NCBI GenBank assembly: GCA_026225395.1 | Contig: JAMFSR010000018.1 | Location: 62,001-126,000, forward strand | DNA: 64,000 nt | Direction: 5' to 3' | From: Granulicella sapmiensis | GTDB taxonomy: Bacteria; Acidobacteriota; Terriglobia; Terriglobales; Acidobacteriaceae | Shown here: piece by piece, positions 63,306 through 64,000 of the stretch | How the letters are laid out: every line of letters starts with the position of its first letter | Position numbering within the stretch: the stretch's first letter is position 1 | Program-made: the position numbers and the translations under genes | Notes under the pieces: generated by a model | Databases searched by the model: none | What the model was told of the DNA's origin: nothing | Seen by the model: the letters and a program-made list of their open reading frames with translations, nothing else

Positions 63306-63377
63306 CGCAGGAATCCTCTGCTTGGATAGACCCCCCTCCAACTCAAAAAGTTGCTATCTTCGCGCCTCCCAAACGCA

Positions 63378-63401
63378 GAAAAGCCCGGCAACCGCCGGGC
63401 T
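63378..63401 (-). terminator. rho-independent terminator after VWFA gene
   Basis: AGCCCGGC (63382-63389) pairs with GCCGGGCT (63394-63401), loop AACC. Read on the minus strand it is followed by a T-run (TTTTCT). It follows the VWFA gene and the heptamer run between. Confidence 0.8.
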
Positions 63402-63407
63402 CGTCTT

Positions 63408-63435
63408 TATTCACTATTCACTACTCACCATTCAC
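63408..63435 (-). repeat. single heptamer arm after VWFA gene
   Basis: Minus strand after the stop of the VWFA gene: GTGAATG, GTGAGTA, GTGAATA, GTGAATA (63435 to 63408), directly ahead of the hairpin. Only one arm, as the neighbouring gene is in the same direction and not convergent. Confidence 0.75.
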
Positions 63436-63440
63436 TGTTT

Positions 63441-64000
63441 CTACTGAGCATTCGGCGCAAAATACCCCTTCTTCGTCCGCACCGAGTACCGCGGATCCAG
63501 CGAATGCAGATAAATCGTCCGGAAAGCCCCATCCCGCTTGAAGTCCGAGGGCACATACTCCAGCAGATACTGGCTTCTCAGCTCTTCCTCAATGTTCCGG
63601 AACCCGAGCGCCACATCATCGATCCGTCGAGGAAAGAACGCCTGCCCACCGGTAGCATCAGCGATATCCTGCAGCACGTCGTCGCCCTTGTCCTTGGTCG
63701 GGCTCGTATCCGTGCTGATCGTGTACACAATCGTCTCAGCGCGCTGGCACATCTTGATCGCCTCGCTCTCGAGCACGCGGCTATAGTCATCATCGCCATC
63801 CGACACCAGCACGATAGCCTTACGCACCGAGGTGCTCTGCTGCAGCGTCAACATCTGGTCACGGCAAGTCTTGTACAGCGAATCGAACAGCGCCGTTCCG
63901 CCACCCGGCCGCAGCTTACGAATCCCCGTGTCCAGCATGTCCACGCGGTTCGTAAAGTCCTGCGACACATCCGTGTTCACATCGAAACCCTCAACAAACG
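63441..64000 (-). CDS. VWFA-related protein, acidobacterial type (5' end outside window)
   Basis: C-terminal part of a von Willebrand type A-like protein family typical of acidobacteria (the TIGR03436 group). The frame is open to the right edge; the visible residues include FVEGFDVNTDVSQDFTNRV, then VLVSDGDDDYSRVLESEAIKM, IVYTISTDTSPTKDKGDD, GGQAFFPRRIDDVALGF and a C-terminal RSQYLLEYVPSD. The VWA metal site is likely at the missing N-terminal side. Usually exported. Its stop is followed at once by a heptamer run and terminator. Confidence 0.85.
   Translation of the reverse strand, partial: FVEGFDVNTDVSQDFTNRVDMLDTGIRKLRPGGGTALFDSLYKTCRDQMLTLQQSTSVRKAIVLVSDGDDDYSRVLESEAIKMCQRAETIVYTISTDTSPTKDKGDDVLQDIADATGGQAFFPRRIDDVALGFRNIEEELRSQYLLEYVPSDFKRDGAFRTIYLHSLDPRYSVRTKKGYFAPNAQ

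Overview
The window is about 60% GC and densely packed, and it reads as chromosomal DNA of an acidobacterium, most likely a soil Terriglobia relative of Granulicella, Terriglobus or Edaphobacter. That placement is an inference from gene content: a VWFA-related protein of the acidobacterial type at the right edge, an ergothioneine pair egtB-egtD, a TAT-exported GH28 enzyme, LptD for a Gram-negative envelope, and many small secreted proteins. No rRNA, tRNA, CRISPR array, prophage or insertion sequence was recognised. Two genes run off the window: a multicopper oxidase on the left and the VWFA protein on the right.

Layout. 0-9.9 kb: multicopper oxidase, acyltransferase, DUF4230 protein, egtBD, pyrH, a TonB-like secreted protein, galU. 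10-17 kb (minus): DUF885 lipoprotein, thioredoxin-like protein, mfd, SGNH hydrolase. 17.3-24.4 kb: gatB, a lower-GC patch with a hicBA-type toxin-antitoxin pair, an MFS pump, a DedA-rhodanese fusion, a lipoprotein and an H1-like basic protein. 24.4-34 kb: DUF5715 protein, cytochrome, RDD protein, lptD, a DsbA-like lipoprotein and a YgiB/YgiC-like pair. 34-40 kb: GH28 enzyme, three paralogous single-span HPP-motif membrane proteins, an AmpH-like hydrolase, a 54-residue membrane protein and a DUF202 protein. 40-46 kb: serA, acyltransferase, a run PPIase-cytochrome c-membrane protein-lipA, and hslR. 46-54 kb: SDR oxidoreductase, molybdopterin oxidoreductase, two tandem NTF2-like secreted proteins, an orphan Opp-type ATPase, DUF971/TSUP, LOG protein and small proteins. 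54-64 kb: pcrA/uvrD helicase, small basic protein, cupin, amino-acid permease with an apparent CTG start, an EF-P paralogue with a YeiP/EfpL-type loop, a frameshifted Bax-inhibitor-1 family gene, and add.

The most unusual signal is not a gene. At least seven intergenic places carry runs of degenerate 7-base repeats. Five belong to two sequence flavours (GTGAATA-like and GAGGATA-like). These start at or within a few bases of stop codons, read in the direction of the gene they follow, and face each other between convergent genes. In two places they have become coding: they supply the start codon and signal-peptide core of a cytochrome c, and the last residues and stop codon of a DUF971 protein. 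The other main points are the CTG start, the EfpL-type loop, the paralogous HPP proteins, and long disordered inserts in PcrA, LptD and Mfd.
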